Assembly (NCBI GenBank): GCA_027306605.1
Contig: DAHUZK010000040.1
Span: forward strand, 1-64,000
Direction: 5' to 3'
DNA from: Acidimicrobiaceae bacterium
Lineage (GTDB): Bacteria > Actinomycetota > Acidimicrobiia > Acidimicrobiales > RAAP-2
DNA: 64,000 nucleotides
Shown: positions 16,039 through 24,070 of the stretch, in pieces
Layout of the letters: each line of letters opens with the position of its first letter
Position numbering within the stretch: the stretch's first letter is position 1
The notes under the pieces: generated by a model
What the model saw: only the letters and a program-made list of their open reading frames with translations
Database searches by the model: none
Told to the model about the DNA's origin: nothing
Translations under genes and position numbers: made by a program

Positions 16039-17082
16039 ATGGGGACCGTGGCCACCGAGCCGCTCGACGATGCCCTGACGGTGTTCGCCGGCACGGCTCC
16101 CACCTACGGGCCGCGGGCGTTGGCCAACCACGGGCCGATGGTGGCTGAGGCGCTGTCGCGCCTCGGCCACGACGACGCCATCCCCGGCTGGGTGGCCTGC
16201 TACCGGCGCCACCTCGAACGGGCATCCGCGCCGGCTTCCCGGCCGCTGGCGGAGGCCGAGTGGCAGGACGCGCTCGGGGCCCGGAGGCGCTACCCGGAGT
16301 GGCTCGCCCTCTTCGAGCGCGAGGTGGCGGACCGCCCCGTGGCGGCCGTCGTCGGGGAATGGGCGCCGCGCCTGCTGCCGGGCACCATCGGCGCGGCGAC
16401 GCACGGCCTCATCCGCACAGGGCACGCACTGCGCGCCCTGGCCACGGCCGACACGCCCCCGCGGCGTCTCGAGGTGGCCACCGCGCTCGCCTTCTGGGCC
16501 TGCAGCTACGAGGAGCTTCCGGGGCCGCCTCTGCTGATCGGCCGCGAGGGGGTGGCACAGGCACTGGCCGATCTGCCCTATCTCCCCGGCGACGCGCCCG
16601 TCGCCGGCCTGATCAGTGACCGGGTGGCCGCGGTCGGCGAGATCGCCGGCGAATTCGAGCAATCGGTCGCCTCGCTCGGCTGGTCCGGTGGCGCCGTCGC
16701 CCTGCTGGACGAGCTCGCCTCGGGAGGAGCCGCCGCCTACCTGCGCAACGCCGGACGAGGCGGCGCCCTCGGCCTCCTGCACGCCGTGACCGCGCCGCTG
16801 GCCTGCGAGATGCTGCTGCCCTGGCTCGACGAGGAGGACCGGGCCGCCGCCCTGGGCTATGTCTGGCAGGCTGCGGCGGCCTTGCACGTGGCCTACGACG
16901 TCGACCGCGCCACACCGCCGCCCGCCGCGCCGCCGCCAGGGGTCGGGTCCCTGGTCGAATGCGCCCTCGGCTCGGGCGACGAGCACGCCATCAAGCTCAC
17001 CGAGGCCGCGGTCCGGAGCCACGGGCGAACCGGTGACACGACCCTGCTGCTCGCGGCCGCCGATGCGTCCGCCCGACTCTGA
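16039..17082 (+). CDS. Questin oxidase-like (DUF4243) protein
   Basis: A 347-residue, alanine-rich, mostly helical protein. It has the DUF4243/questin-oxidase layout: N-terminal TYGPRALANHGPMVAEAL, PGWVACYRRHLE, LPGTIGAATHGLIRTGHALRAL and a C-terminal VECALGSGDEHAIKLTEAA block. Fungal relatives perform an oxygen-dependent ring opening of anthraquinones; bacterial members are uncharacterised. The conserved His residues (NHGP, THGLIRTGH, DEHAIK) are the likely active-site residues. The ATG at 16039 has GGGAG close ahead and also a CATACT -10-like hexamer 7 bp upstream. Confidence 0.8.
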   Translation: MGTVATEPLDDALTVFAGTAPTYGPRALANHGPMVAEALSRLGHDDAIPGWVACYRRHLERASAPASRPLAEAEWQDALGARRRYPEWLALFEREVADRPVAAVVGEWAPRLLPGTIGAATHGLIRTGHALRALATADTPPRRLEVATALAFWACSYEELPGPPLLIGREGVAQALADLPYLPGDAPVAGLISDRVAAVGEIAGEFEQSVASLGWSGGAVALLDELASGGAAAYLRNAGRGGALGLLHAVTAPLACEMLLPWLDEEDRAAALGYVWQAAAALHVAYDVDRATPPPAAPPPGVGSLVECALGSGDEHAIKLTEAAVRSHGRTGDTTLLLAAADASARL

Positions 17083-17119
17083 TCGGCGGGAGCGCCGGGC
17101 GCCCGGCCGGGCATGTGGA

Positions 17120-17125
17120 TAGCCT
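17120..17125 (+). promoter_or_regulatory. -10-like TAGCCT just upstream of the aldo/keto reductase start
   Basis: TAGCCT fits the actinobacterial TAnnnT -10 consensus and ends 7 bases before the ATG at 17133, while no ribosome site is visible. This spacing would put the transcription start at or next to the start codon (leaderless mRNA). Inferred from spacing only. Confidence 0.3.
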
Positions 17126-17132
17126 CGACGCG

Positions 17133-18161
17133 ATGGAGTACCGCACGCTGGGCCGGACCGGCCTGAAGGTCAGCCCCCTCTGCCTGGGCGCGATGATGTT
17201 CGGGTCGTTCGGCAACACCGACCACGATGACTCGATACGCATCATCCATGCCGCCCTCGATGCCGGCATCAACTTCGTGGACACCGCCGACGTGTACTCC
17301 TTCGGCGAGTCCGAGGAGATCGTCGGCAAGGCCCTGGCACAGACGAAACGTCACAGGGTCGTGCTGGCGACCAAGGTGCACGGCCAGATGGGTCGCGATC
17401 CGAACGCCCAAGGCAATTCGCGCCGCTGGATCATCACCGAGTGCGAGAACAGCCTGCGGCGCCTCGGTGTCGACTACATCGACCTCTACCAGATCCACCG
17501 CCCGTCGCCCGAAACGGACATCGACGAGACGCTGGGTGCACTGACCGATCTCGTGCGCATGGGCAAGATCCGCTACTTCGGCAGCTCCACGTTTCCCGCT
17601 CACGAGATCGTGGAGGCCCAGTGGGTCTCCGAGCGGCGCGCCCGGGAGCGCTTCGTCACGGAACAGCCTCCGTACTCCATCCTCGTGCGCAGCATCGAGA
17701 AGGACGTCCTGCCGACCTGTCAGAAATATGGCATGGGCGTGCTGTCGTGGAGCCCTCTCGCCGGCGGCTGGTTGTCTGGTGCTTTCGGGCCGGGGAAGGC
17801 GAACACGAGCCGCCGTGCCGCCGCGCTGCCGCATCACTACGACATGGAGATTCCCGGCAACCGGGCCAAGCTCGAGGCCGTCGGCAAGCTGAGCGAGCTG
17901 GCGGATCGGGCGGGGCTCAGCCTGATTCAGCTGTCGCTCGGTTTCGTGCTCGAGCACCCCGGCGTGACCTGCCCCATCATCGGGCCCCGCACCATGGAGC
18001 ACCTGCAGTCGCAGCTGTCGGCGCTCGAACTGCGCCTCGCCCCCGACGTGCTGGACGGCATCGACGAGATCGTGGCGCCGGGTACCGATCTCAACGAGAC
18101 CGACGTCGGCTGGGTCCCGGCCGCCATCGCCGACCCGTCGCTGCGTCGGCGCCCGCGCTGA
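17133..18161 (+). CDS. Aldo/keto reductase
   Basis: A 342-residue AKR. Visible residues include the catalytic Asp and Tyr in NFVDTADVYSFGESEE, Lys in LATKVHG, and His in DLYQIHRPSP (the Asp-Tyr-Lys-His tetrad); the C-terminal cofactor region is CPIIGPRTMEHLQ. It reduces a carbonyl or oxidises an alcohol with NADP(H); it is closest by eye to the AKR11/12-type sugar and tetracycline-related reductases. The protein begins EYRTLGRTGLKVSPLCLG, the standard N terminus, so ATG 17133 is secure. The VOC gene starts 9 bp after its stop. Confidence 0.9.
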   Translation: MEYRTLGRTGLKVSPLCLGAMMFGSFGNTDHDDSIRIIHAALDAGINFVDTADVYSFGESEEIVGKALAQTKRHRVVLATKVHGQMGRDPNAQGNSRRWIITECENSLRRLGVDYIDLYQIHRPSPETDIDETLGALTDLVRMGKIRYFGSSTFPAHEIVEAQWVSERRARERFVTEQPPYSILVRSIEKDVLPTCQKYGMGVLSWSPLAGGWLSGAFGPGKANTSRRAAALPHHYDMEIPGNRAKLEAVGKLSELADRAGLSLIQLSLGFVLEHPGVTCPIIGPRTMEHLQSQLSALELRLAPDVLDGIDEIVAPGTDLNETDVGWVPAAIADPSLRRRPR

Positions 18162-18169
18162 GGCGCGTC

Positions 18170-18541
18170 GTGCCCGTACAGCTCAACCACACGATCGTCC
18201 CCGCTCGCGACAAGCAGGAGTCGGCGACCTTTCTGGCCGAGATCCTGGGGACCGACCCTCCCACGCCGTTCGGCCATTTCCTCTGCCTCGAGACGGCCAA
18301 CGGTGTGAGCCTGGACTATGTCGACCGCGACGGGGACTTCGAACACGGCCACTACGCCTTTCTCGTGACCGAGGGCGAGTTCGACGCCATCTTCGACCGC
18401 GTGACCGAGCGGGGACTGCGCTACTGGGCGGATCCGGCTCACACCCAGGAAGGCAGCATCAACGGCCACGGGCGCGGCTTCTACTTCGACGACCCGTCGG
18501 GCCACAACATGGAGGTCCTCACTCGCCCCTACGGAAGCTGA
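18170..18541 (+). CDS. VOC (glyoxalase/bleomycin-resistance fold) protein
   Basis: A 123-residue single-module VOC protein: LNHTIVPARDKQESATFLAEILG at the N terminus and FYFDDPSGHNMEVLTRPYG at the C terminus, with His in the first strand and Glu in the last as likely metal ligands. It may be a lyase, dioxygenase-like or binding protein; substrate unknown. The start is GTG nine bases after the reductase stop codon, with only a weak GAGG ribosome site, implying co-transcription with it. Confidence 0.82.
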   Translation: MPVQLNHTIVPARDKQESATFLAEILGTDPPTPFGHFLCLETANGVSLDYVDRDGDFEHGHYAFLVTEGEFDAIFDRVTERGLRYWADPAHTQEGSINGHGRGFYFDDPSGHNMEVLTRPYGS

Positions 18542-18580
18542 CGCGCCTCCCGGTGCACGACGTTTATGGCGAATCCAAAT

Positions 18581-18595
18581 GAGGTAGTTCACCTC
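18581..18595. promoter_or_regulatory. Small dyad upstream of the leader peptide
   Basis: GAGGT-AGTTC-ACCTC is a perfect 5-bp inverted repeat with a 5-bp centre, in a locally AT-richer stretch (GTTTATGGCGAATCCAAAT just before). It lies about 37 bp upstream of the leader-peptide ATG and could be an operator or a small RNA hairpin controlling the leader-hypothetical-transporter operon. Confidence 0.35.
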
Positions 18596-18631
18596 TGAAC
18601 GTCATCTGCGCCGCCAGTGAGGAGGATCGCC

Positions 18632-18661
18632 ATGAGCGACGGACATCGGGTGTCCCGATGA
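18632..18661 (+). CDS. Nine-codon leader peptide coupled to the downstream gene
   Basis: ATG, eight further sense codons (peptide MSDGHRVSR) and TGA, preceded by the strongest ribosome site in the neighbourhood (GAGGAGG, 6-7 bases from the ATG). Its stop overlaps the start of the next gene as ATGA, and that gene has no ribosome site of its own. This is the arrangement expected for translational coupling through a short leader. The peptide contains no run of one amino acid, so a classic attenuation leader is not indicated. Confidence 0.5.
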   Translation: MSDGHRVSR

Positions 18662-19149
18662 ATGCCCTGTTGCGACGGTTGTTTCCCTGGAGCCGCCGGA
18701 ACCTCCGGAGCCGCCGAGGCGACGTTGCAGGCGGCACCGCGCCCGCGTCCGCGGACGCGCACGACGCGGCGATCGTGGCTGCTGTCGCCGAGGCCGCCGC
18801 CCTGCTGGAGGGAAGGGCCGCCGACGCCTACGAATCGCGTCGGCTGCCCATCCCGTACTGGGCATGGGTGAACGCGCTGGCCCACCGGCCCCCGTCGGCT
18901 TTCAGGTCGTTGGCCACCGCCTACTCGCTCGGACGCTGGACCCAGGCCACCAGAGAGATCGCCGACGAGCTCGACCGCGTCGCCCCGGCGCAGGCGCTGG
19001 CCATCCAGGCTTCCGTCCTCAAGCCCGCCGAACTCGAAGCGCACTCGCAAGGCGCGGACCGCGCCGATGTTCTCGTGCGTGTCGTGCGACGTCACGTGGC
19101 GCAGGCCCGACGGGAGAACCTCAGGGGTCGAGAGCACATAGGCCGATGA
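18658..19149 (+). CDS. Hypothetical protein upstream of and overlapping a sugar transporter
   Basis: I do not recognise this 163-residue protein. It starts with a basic segment (MNALLRRLFPWSRRNLRSRR), then a helical alanine-rich part (AAIVAAVAEAAALLEG), a central IPYWAWVNALAHRPPSAFRSLA motif and a long charged helical C terminus. There is no transmembrane segment. It is stop/start-overlapped on both sides (leader peptide before, transporter after, both ATGA), so it is probably made in fixed ratio with the transporter. An accessory or regulatory role for the symporter is inference from position only. Confidence 0.65.
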   Translation: MNALLRRLFPWSRRNLRSRRGDVAGGTAPASADAHDAAIVAAVAEAAALLEGRAADAYESRRLPIPYWAWVNALAHRPPSAFRSLATAYSLGRWTQATREIADELDRVAPAQALAIQASVLKPAELEAHSQGADRADVLVRVVRRHVAQARRENLRGREHIGR

Positions 19150-20603
19150 GCGCCGGAACGACCGTCCCGTCCGAGCGAGCCCGGTCAGGGCTGGCGAGGA
19201 TCGTTCCGTCCTTCGTCTTCGAGATCTTCAACGGCGACAACCGGTTCGTGACGGGCATCGCACTGCTGGCGGCCCTGGGCGGCATGCTGTTCGGGTTCGA
19301 CACGGGAGTGATCAGCGGCGCCCTGCCCTACCTGGCCAAGGAGTTCAACCTCGGATCGCTGGGGCAGTCCTGGGTCGTCGGCTCGCTGCTCCTGGGGGCC
19401 GTGGTCGGGGCCTTCATCTCGGGCAAGCTCGCCGACAGCCTCAGCCGGAAGTGGACGAAGTTCGTGTCCGGGTGCATCTTCACGGTGGGCGGCCTGTGGT
19501 CGGCGCTGTCCCCCGACGCCGCCTCCCTGATCGCCTCCCGGGTGCTGCTCGGGTTGGCCGTGGGGACCTCGTCGTTCGTCGCCCCGATGTACATCGCCGA
19601 GCACTCGCCTCCGAAGCTGCGCGGAGGCATGACGGCCCTGAACCAGTTCGCCGGGATCACCTTCGGCATCCTTCTCGCCTATGTCGCCGACTTCGCCCTG
19701 GTCGGGCTTTCGGACAATTGGCGCTGGATGCTCGGGCTCGAAGCGGTTCCGGGGCTGGCCCTGGCGGTGGCGATGGTGTTCGTGCCGCACACGCCCCGTT
19801 GGCTGGTCCAGCAGTCGCGTACCGACGAGGCGGCGCACGTGCTCGAGCGGACCCGCCCGGGTGTCGATCCCCGTAGGGAGGTCCGCGAGATCGAACACGT
19901 CGCACAGGCACAGCGCACCTTCGGCCTGGGTCAGCTGCTCGGTCCGAAGATGCGGCTGCTGCTGCTCGTGGGCGTCGGCCTGGCCGTCTTCCAGCAGGTG
20001 CTGGGAATCAACACCGTGATCTACTTCGGCACGACGATCCTGCACTTCACGGGGCTGGATCTGAGCACCTCCGTCGGGGAGACCGTCTTCATCGGCGCCG
20101 TCAATTTCGTCTTCGCCGGTATCGCGGTCCTGCTCATCGACAAGGTCGGTCGCAAGCCCCTCCTCGTGCTCAGCGCCGTCGGCTGCACGATCGCCCTGGT
20201 CGTGTTGGGGTTCTACTTCTACCAAGGATCCTCGTTCGAGCATGCGAACGCCGGCATCGCCCTGGGTGCGCTGCTCGGGTATCTCGCCTTCTTCGAGCTC
20301 GGCCTCGGCCCGGTGTTCTGGGTGATGATCGCCGAGATCTACCCCCTGCGATCGAGACCAAAGGCCATGGCGGTCGCCACCATGTTCAACTGGGGCTTCA
20401 ACTTCTTGGTCTCCTACTACTTCCTCCAGATGACCGACTTGTTGGGCAAGGCGGGGACGTTCTGGCTCTACGCCGGGCTCGGCGTCTGCGCTGCCGTCTT
20501 CTTCGTGGTCTTCGTGCCCGAGACGAGGGAGCGTTCGCTCGAACAGATCGAGCGCGACGTGACCGGGCGTTCGCTCGAGGAGGAGGCGCCCGAGGCGGCC
20601 TGA
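19146..20603 (+). CDS. MFS sugar porter (sugar:H+ symporter)
   Basis: A 485-residue, 12-TM major facilitator of the sugar-porter family. Landmarks: LFGFDTGVISGALPYL in TM1, GKLADSLSRKW (the GxxxDxxGR(R/K)-type loop 2-3), the middle PHTPRWLVQQ (PESPRWL-equivalent), QQVLGINTVIYFG (QQxxGxN sugar-binding motif), the loop 8-9 DKVGRKPLL and the C-terminal VPETRERSLEQIE (PETKG equivalent). It would import a hexose, pentose or polyol with protons. The ATG overlaps the preceding stop (ATGA). The convergent SDR gene begins 55 bp downstream. Confidence 0.92.
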   Translation: MSAGTTVPSERARSGLARIVPSFVFEIFNGDNRFVTGIALLAALGGMLFGFDTGVISGALPYLAKEFNLGSLGQSWVVGSLLLGAVVGAFISGKLADSLSRKWTKFVSGCIFTVGGLWSALSPDAASLIASRVLLGLAVGTSSFVAPMYIAEHSPPKLRGGMTALNQFAGITFGILLAYVADFALVGLSDNWRWMLGLEAVPGLALAVAMVFVPHTPRWLVQQSRTDEAAHVLERTRPGVDPRREVREIEHVAQAQRTFGLGQLLGPKMRLLLLVGVGLAVFQQVLGINTVIYFGTTILHFTGLDLSTSVGETVFIGAVNFVFAGIAVLLIDKVGRKPLLVLSAVGCTIALVVLGFYFYQGSSFEHANAGIALGALLGYLAFFELGLGPVFWVMIAEIYPLRSRPKAMAVATMFNWGFNFLVSYYFLQMTDLLGKAGTFWLYAGLGVCAAVFFVVFVPETRERSLEQIERDVTGRSLEEEAPEAA

Positions 20604-20658
20604 TCACTGGGCCTGCTCGGGATGGTGCCCCGGTCGTCGGGCAGCCGCAGCCACATGG

Positions 20659-21486
20659 TCAGGAGCTGCTGGACCCCGCGGCGCCGGTGGACGGCTCCAG
20701 CGATACGACGGGGACGGTCATGGCCGGTGCCTCTGTCCCGCCGTCGATCTCGAACACCTTGCCCGTCACCCAGGAGGCGGCGTCGGAGACGAGATAGACC
20801 ATGGCACAGGCGATGTCTTCGGGTTCGCCCGGCCGGGCCATCGGCGTGCCGGCCAGGAACTGGCTCCGCAGCGCGTCGTCGGTCAGGACGACGTCCAGCG
20901 AGCGCGTCGCCACGCCGCCGACGTCGAGCGCATTGAGGCGGATGCGAGGTGCGAGCTCTGGCGCCATGTTCCGGGTCAGCCGGTCGAGTGCAGCCTTGAC
21001 GCTTCCGTAGGCCGCGAAGCTGGTCTGGGTCATGCTGGCCGAGCGCGACGAGATGTTGACGATGGCGCCGGCGCCGGCGGTGTCGACCATGTGCCGGGCC
21101 GCCAGCTTCGTCAGCGTGAAGGGTGCCGTGACGTTGAAGTGGAAGGCCCGTTCGAGGAATCCGGCACTGGTGTCCATGGCAGAACGCGGCATGGCGCCCC
21201 CCGCGTTGTTCACGGCGATGTCGAGCCGGCCGAACTCGCGGACCGTGGCGTCGGTGAGGCGTTCGAGCTGGTCGAGGTCCGAGACGTCGGTCGGCACCAC
21301 CAGGGCGCGGCGGCCTGACGCCGTGACGGCGGCGGCGACCTCTTCGAGATCGGACTGTGTGCGCGCCGCCAGCACGACGTCGGCACCGGCCTCGGCGAGA
21401 CCGACGGCGATGCCCCGTCCGATGCCGAGCCCGGCCCCGGTGACGATGGCGACGCGGCCGTCCAGGCGGAAACGGTCGAGGATCAC
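20659..21486 (-). CDS. SDR family oxidoreductase (paralogue of the SDR at 34.9 kb)
   Basis: A 275-residue short-chain dehydrogenase: TGAGLGIGRG cofactor loop, VNNAGGAMP, NISSRSAS with catalytic Ser, and AAYGSVKAALD with Tyr and Lys. It begins (V/M)ILDRFRLDGRVA, and closely resembles the SDR at 34870-35664, which begins [13 protein letters not shown]. The C terminus has an extra Ser-rich tail (EPSTGAAGSSSS). The GTG start overlaps the stop of the upstream DapB-like gene (GTGA), so the two are translationally coupled. Substrate unknown; the context fits oxidation of a hydroxyl in a CoA- or terpenoid/steroid-type pathway. Confidence 0.9.
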   Translation of the reverse strand: MILDRFRLDGRVAIVTGAGLGIGRGIAVGLAEAGADVVLAARTQSDLEEVAAAVTASGRRALVVPTDVSDLDQLERLTDATVREFGRLDIAVNNAGGAMPRSAMDTSAGFLERAFHFNVTAPFTLTKLAARHMVDTAGAGAIVNISSRSASMTQTSFAAYGSVKAALDRLTRNMAPELAPRIRLNALDVGGVATRSLDVVLTDDALRSQFLAGTPMARPGEPEDIACAMVYLVSDAASWVTGKVFEIDGGTEAPAMTVPVVSLEPSTGAAGSSSS

Positions 21487-22592
21487 ACCGACGACCGGTC
21501 CCGATCGCGCCCGTGATCGCGGCCGGGCCCGTGGTCGCGGCCGAGTGAGGAAGCGGCTCGCCCGGCGACGAGGGGCATGTCGAGATAGGTTCGCAGGCCC
21601 GGCTCGGCCTGGCACACGTAGGGCACGGCGTTCACGCAGTGCATGGCCGTCGCCACGATGCCGCGGTTGCGCTCGAGGCCGGACTGGAGGGACTCGGGGT
21701 GGAGCTTTCGGAACGAGACGAGGCAGTCGGGGTCGCCGGTGATCTCGATCTCGAAGTGCTCCCCGTCAGGCCCGAAGCGCCAGGGCGGGTCCAGGTGCTC
21801 TTCGCCCATGAGCCAGTTCACCGCAGCCGTGACCACGGGCTGGCCGTCCACCAGCCCTTCCCAGCGGAAGCGCTGCGCCGCCACCGTGCCGGGCCTGATC
21901 GGTCCGATCGGGGAGTCGATCGGTGCGGTGGCCACCGCCATCTCGTGCGTGGTGCGCAGCACCGGGTCGAGGTCGAAGCCGAGCTCGTCCGCCACCATGT
22001 GCACGGACTGGCGGAACCCCGCACCCAGGGCCTCGGCCATGATGCTCCGACGCGACTGCTCGGGGGTCTTGCCGAAGAGCATCCACTCGCTGATCACGTC
22101 GGGGGCGCCGTAGGTGCGGATGTCGGAGAATTCCTCGGCGCGCACCTTCGTGATGGAACTCGACAAGGCGGAGACCATGAGCGGGAACCGCTCGGTGATG
22201 CCCCCGGGGTGGATGCCGGTGCCGTGCAGCGTGACGCCGGACCTCCGGCAGACCGCATCGAGGCGATCGCGCTCGGGCGCGGGCGGATAGAACCAACCGA
22301 GCGGTGTCACCAGGTTCTTGCCCGATTCGAGGATGCGGACGACAGTGTCGTCGTCCGCGAAGATCGGGCTGTAGACGACACAGTCGGCGTCGAGGGCGAG
22401 CAGTGTGTCGACGTCCCTCGTTGCGGACAGGCCGACCGGGTCGTGCCCCATGAGGGTGCCCACGTCCTGGCCATCCTTCTCCGCGGTATGCACCCAGCAC
22501 CCGACCAGGTCGAGGTCGGGATGGCCCAACACCCCCTCCATCGCGGCGCGCCCGACGTTGCCGGCCGCCCATTGGATCACTCGGTAGGCCAC
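21483..22592 (-). CDS. DapB-like NAD(P)H-dependent dehydrogenase (paralogue of the gene at 33.8 kb)
   Basis: A 369-residue protein whose N terminus AYRVIQWAAGNVGRAAMEGVLGHPDLDLVGCWVH is the Rossmann half of the dihydrodipicolinate-reductase-like/2,4-diaminopentanoate-dehydrogenase-like family common in actinomycetes. The middle contains TPLGWFYPP, GTGIHPGGITERFPL and a MLFGKTPEQS block. The GTG start at 22592 fits the family start. The last 20 or so residues are a repetitive Arg/Asp/His tail (GRDHGPGRDHGRDRDR), absent from its paralogue and apparently made by local DNA duplication. The true substrate of this family is not established. Confidence 0.82.
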   Translation of the reverse strand: MAYRVIQWAAGNVGRAAMEGVLGHPDLDLVGCWVHTAEKDGQDVGTLMGHDPVGLSATRDVDTLLALDADCVVYSPIFADDDTVVRILESGKNLVTPLGWFYPPAPERDRLDAVCRRSGVTLHGTGIHPGGITERFPLMVSALSSSITKVRAEEFSDIRTYGAPDVISEWMLFGKTPEQSRRSIMAEALGAGFRQSVHMVADELGFDLDPVLRTTHEMAVATAPIDSPIGPIRPGTVAAQRFRWEGLVDGQPVVTAAVNWLMGEEHLDPPWRFGPDGEHFEIEITGDPDCLVSFRKLHPESLQSGLERNRGIVATAMHCVNAVPYVCQAEPGLRTYLDMPLVAGRAASSLGRDHGPGRDHGRDRDRSSV

Positions 22593-22727
22593 GGTCCACC
22601 CTCCACCCTCCGCTGAGGGCGCCCACCCTAGGTGATCGCTCCTCTCGCCGGCAGGCGATCGCGATCACGCCAAGGCCGCGGCCCGACCGCCTCGTCGGTT
22701 CGAGCGAGCCGGGCGATGCCACCCTTC

Positions 22728-22733
22728 TATGCT
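22728..22733 (+). promoter_or_regulatory. TATGCT -10 element upstream of the methyltransferase
   Basis: TATGCT ends 6 bases before the ATG at 22740 in a short AT-richer stretch (TTCTATGCTTGT). No ribosome site is present, so transcription would start at the A of the ATG. The same hexamer occurs ahead of the phosphoribosyltransferase and transketolase genes. No clear -35 is seen. Confidence 0.45.
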
Positions 22734-22739
22734 TGTCCG

Positions 22740-23582
22740 ATGTCCCGCGCCCGGCAGGATCCCCTCCGGCGCGCCGACGGCCGCCGGCTCTTCGGTCTGG
22801 ACCCCGCCGTCTACGACGCGGGGCGCCCGCAGTATCCACCGGCGCTCTACGAGGCGCTCGAGCAGCGCTGTGGGCTCGGCGAGGCTCGCCGCATCCTGGA
22901 GATCGGGCCGGGCACCGGGCTCGTCACGCGCCGGCTGCTGGCGACCGGCGCCTCGGTCGTCGCGGTCGAGCCCAACCCGAGACTGGCCGCCTATCTCGAG
23001 GGCGTGTGCGACGGGGACCTGCGCGTGGTCGAGGTCACCCTGGAGGAAGCCGAGCTCGAGGAGGGCGCCTTCGACCTGATCGTGGCCGCCACGAGCTTCC
23101 ACTGGGTCGATCAGGAGGCTGGTCTGCACCAGGTCGCCCGCGCCCTGCGCCCGGGTGGTGCTGTGGCGTTGTGGTGGACGCTCTTCCAGGACCCGACCGC
23201 GCTCGATGCGTTCAGCCACGCCGCGGCGGAGGTCCTCGGGCCGGCGCGCGTGTTCGAGTTCGAGGACCCCGACCGACCTCCCTTCCAGCTCGACACCGAG
23301 CAGCGCCTGCACGATCTGACCCGGTGGGGTGGTCTGGTCGACGCCGAGGCCGAGATCATCGAGACGCCGACCGAGCTGGACGCCGCACAGGTGCGGGCCC
23401 TCTACGCCTCGGTCGCCACTGTGCTGCGCCTTGCCCCTGACGAACGCACGAAGGTGCTCGACCGGCTCGAGGCGCTGGTGCGCGAACAGTTCGGCGGGAG
23501 GATCGAGCGCCTCTTCGTCACGGCGCTCTACACGGCACGGAAACCGATGGCCGGTGGCCGGCCGGTGGGGAGGAAGACATGA
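22740..23582 (+). CDS. Class I SAM-dependent methyltransferase
   Basis: A 280-residue methyltransferase (Methyltransf_11/25 type). Motif I is ILEIGPGTGLVTRRLL, followed by VVAVEPNPRLA (acidic residue binding the ribose), then FDLIVAATSFHWVDQEAGL and LRPGGAVALWW. The sequence around FHWVD is typical of ubiquinone/menaquinone-like or small-molecule methyltransferases; the substrate cannot be predicted. The stop overlaps the next start (ATGA), pairing it with the SnoaL-like gene. Start chosen at the ATG 6 bases past the TATGCT hexamer; an in-frame ATG upstream (22716) would extend the protein by 8 residues. Confidence 0.88.
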   Translation: MSRARQDPLRRADGRRLFGLDPAVYDAGRPQYPPALYEALEQRCGLGEARRILEIGPGTGLVTRRLLATGASVVAVEPNPRLAAYLEGVCDGDLRVVEVTLEEAELEEGAFDLIVAATSFHWVDQEAGLHQVARALRPGGAVALWWTLFQDPTALDAFSHAAAEVLGPARVFEFEDPDRPPFQLDTEQRLHDLTRWGGLVDAEAEIIETPTELDAAQVRALYASVATVLRLAPDERTKVLDRLEALVREQFGGRIERLFVTALYTARKPMAGGRPVGRKT

Positions 23583-24007
23583 CGACGCGCCGAGAAGAGA
23601 ACCGGATCCTGATCGAAGGTTTCTGGGCCGACCTGTACCGCCCGGACCTGGCGGCAGCGGCGTCCCGCTTCACCGCCGACGGCGAGTACACCGACATCAC
23701 CACCCCCGACGACGACGTGGCGCGCGGGCCCGACGAGATCGTGCGCCGCCTCACTCTGGCCTGGGCGAAGCTCGCCGGCCTGCGTGACGAGCGGCGTCAT
23801 CTCGTGGCCGGCGACGACGTCGTGATCACCGAGCACGTGGAGACCTGGGATTGGCCGAGCGGGGAGACCATGGCGCTGCCGGTGACGTCGGTGCACGAGA
23901 TAGGGGACGGCCGCATCACGCGCTGGACCGACTACTGGGACATGGCGGCGCTCGTCGCCGCCGCACCCCAGTGGTGGTTCGAACACGTCATGCAGGGCTG
24001 GAAGTAA
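23579..24007 (+). CDS. SnoaL/limonene-epoxide-hydrolase-like NTF2-fold protein
   Basis: A 142-residue NTF2-fold protein (ILIEGFWADLYRPDLAAAASRFTADGEYTDI ... ITRWTDYWDMAAL). The fold and the RWTDYWD strand resemble limonene-1,2-epoxide hydrolases and SnoaL-like cyclases, where Asp/Arg/Asp residues activate water. Good ribosome site (GGGGAGG) within the end of the methyltransferase gene and a 4-base overlap. It may act on the same unknown compound as the methyltransferase, which is inference. Confidence 0.8.
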   Translation: MTTRREENRILIEGFWADLYRPDLAAAASRFTADGEYTDITTPDDDVARGPDEIVRRLTLAWAKLAGLRDERRHLVAGDDVVITEHVETWDWPSGETMALPVTSVHEIGDGRITRWTDYWDMAALVAAAPQWWFEHVMQGWK

Positions 24008-24020
24008 CCCGTCCCGGCGC

Positions 24021-24052
24021 GGTCCTCCGCCCCTCCGGTCCTCCGCCCCTCC
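24021..24052. repeat. 16-bp tandem duplication before the NYN-domain gene
   Basis: GGTCCTCCGCCCCTCC is present twice in tandem and followed by partial copies (GGTCCTCC at 24062). It fills the spacer between the SnoaL-like stop and the next start, leaving no purine-rich ribosome site. Confidence 0.75.
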
Positions 24053-24070
24053 GGCCCATCCGGTCCTCCG

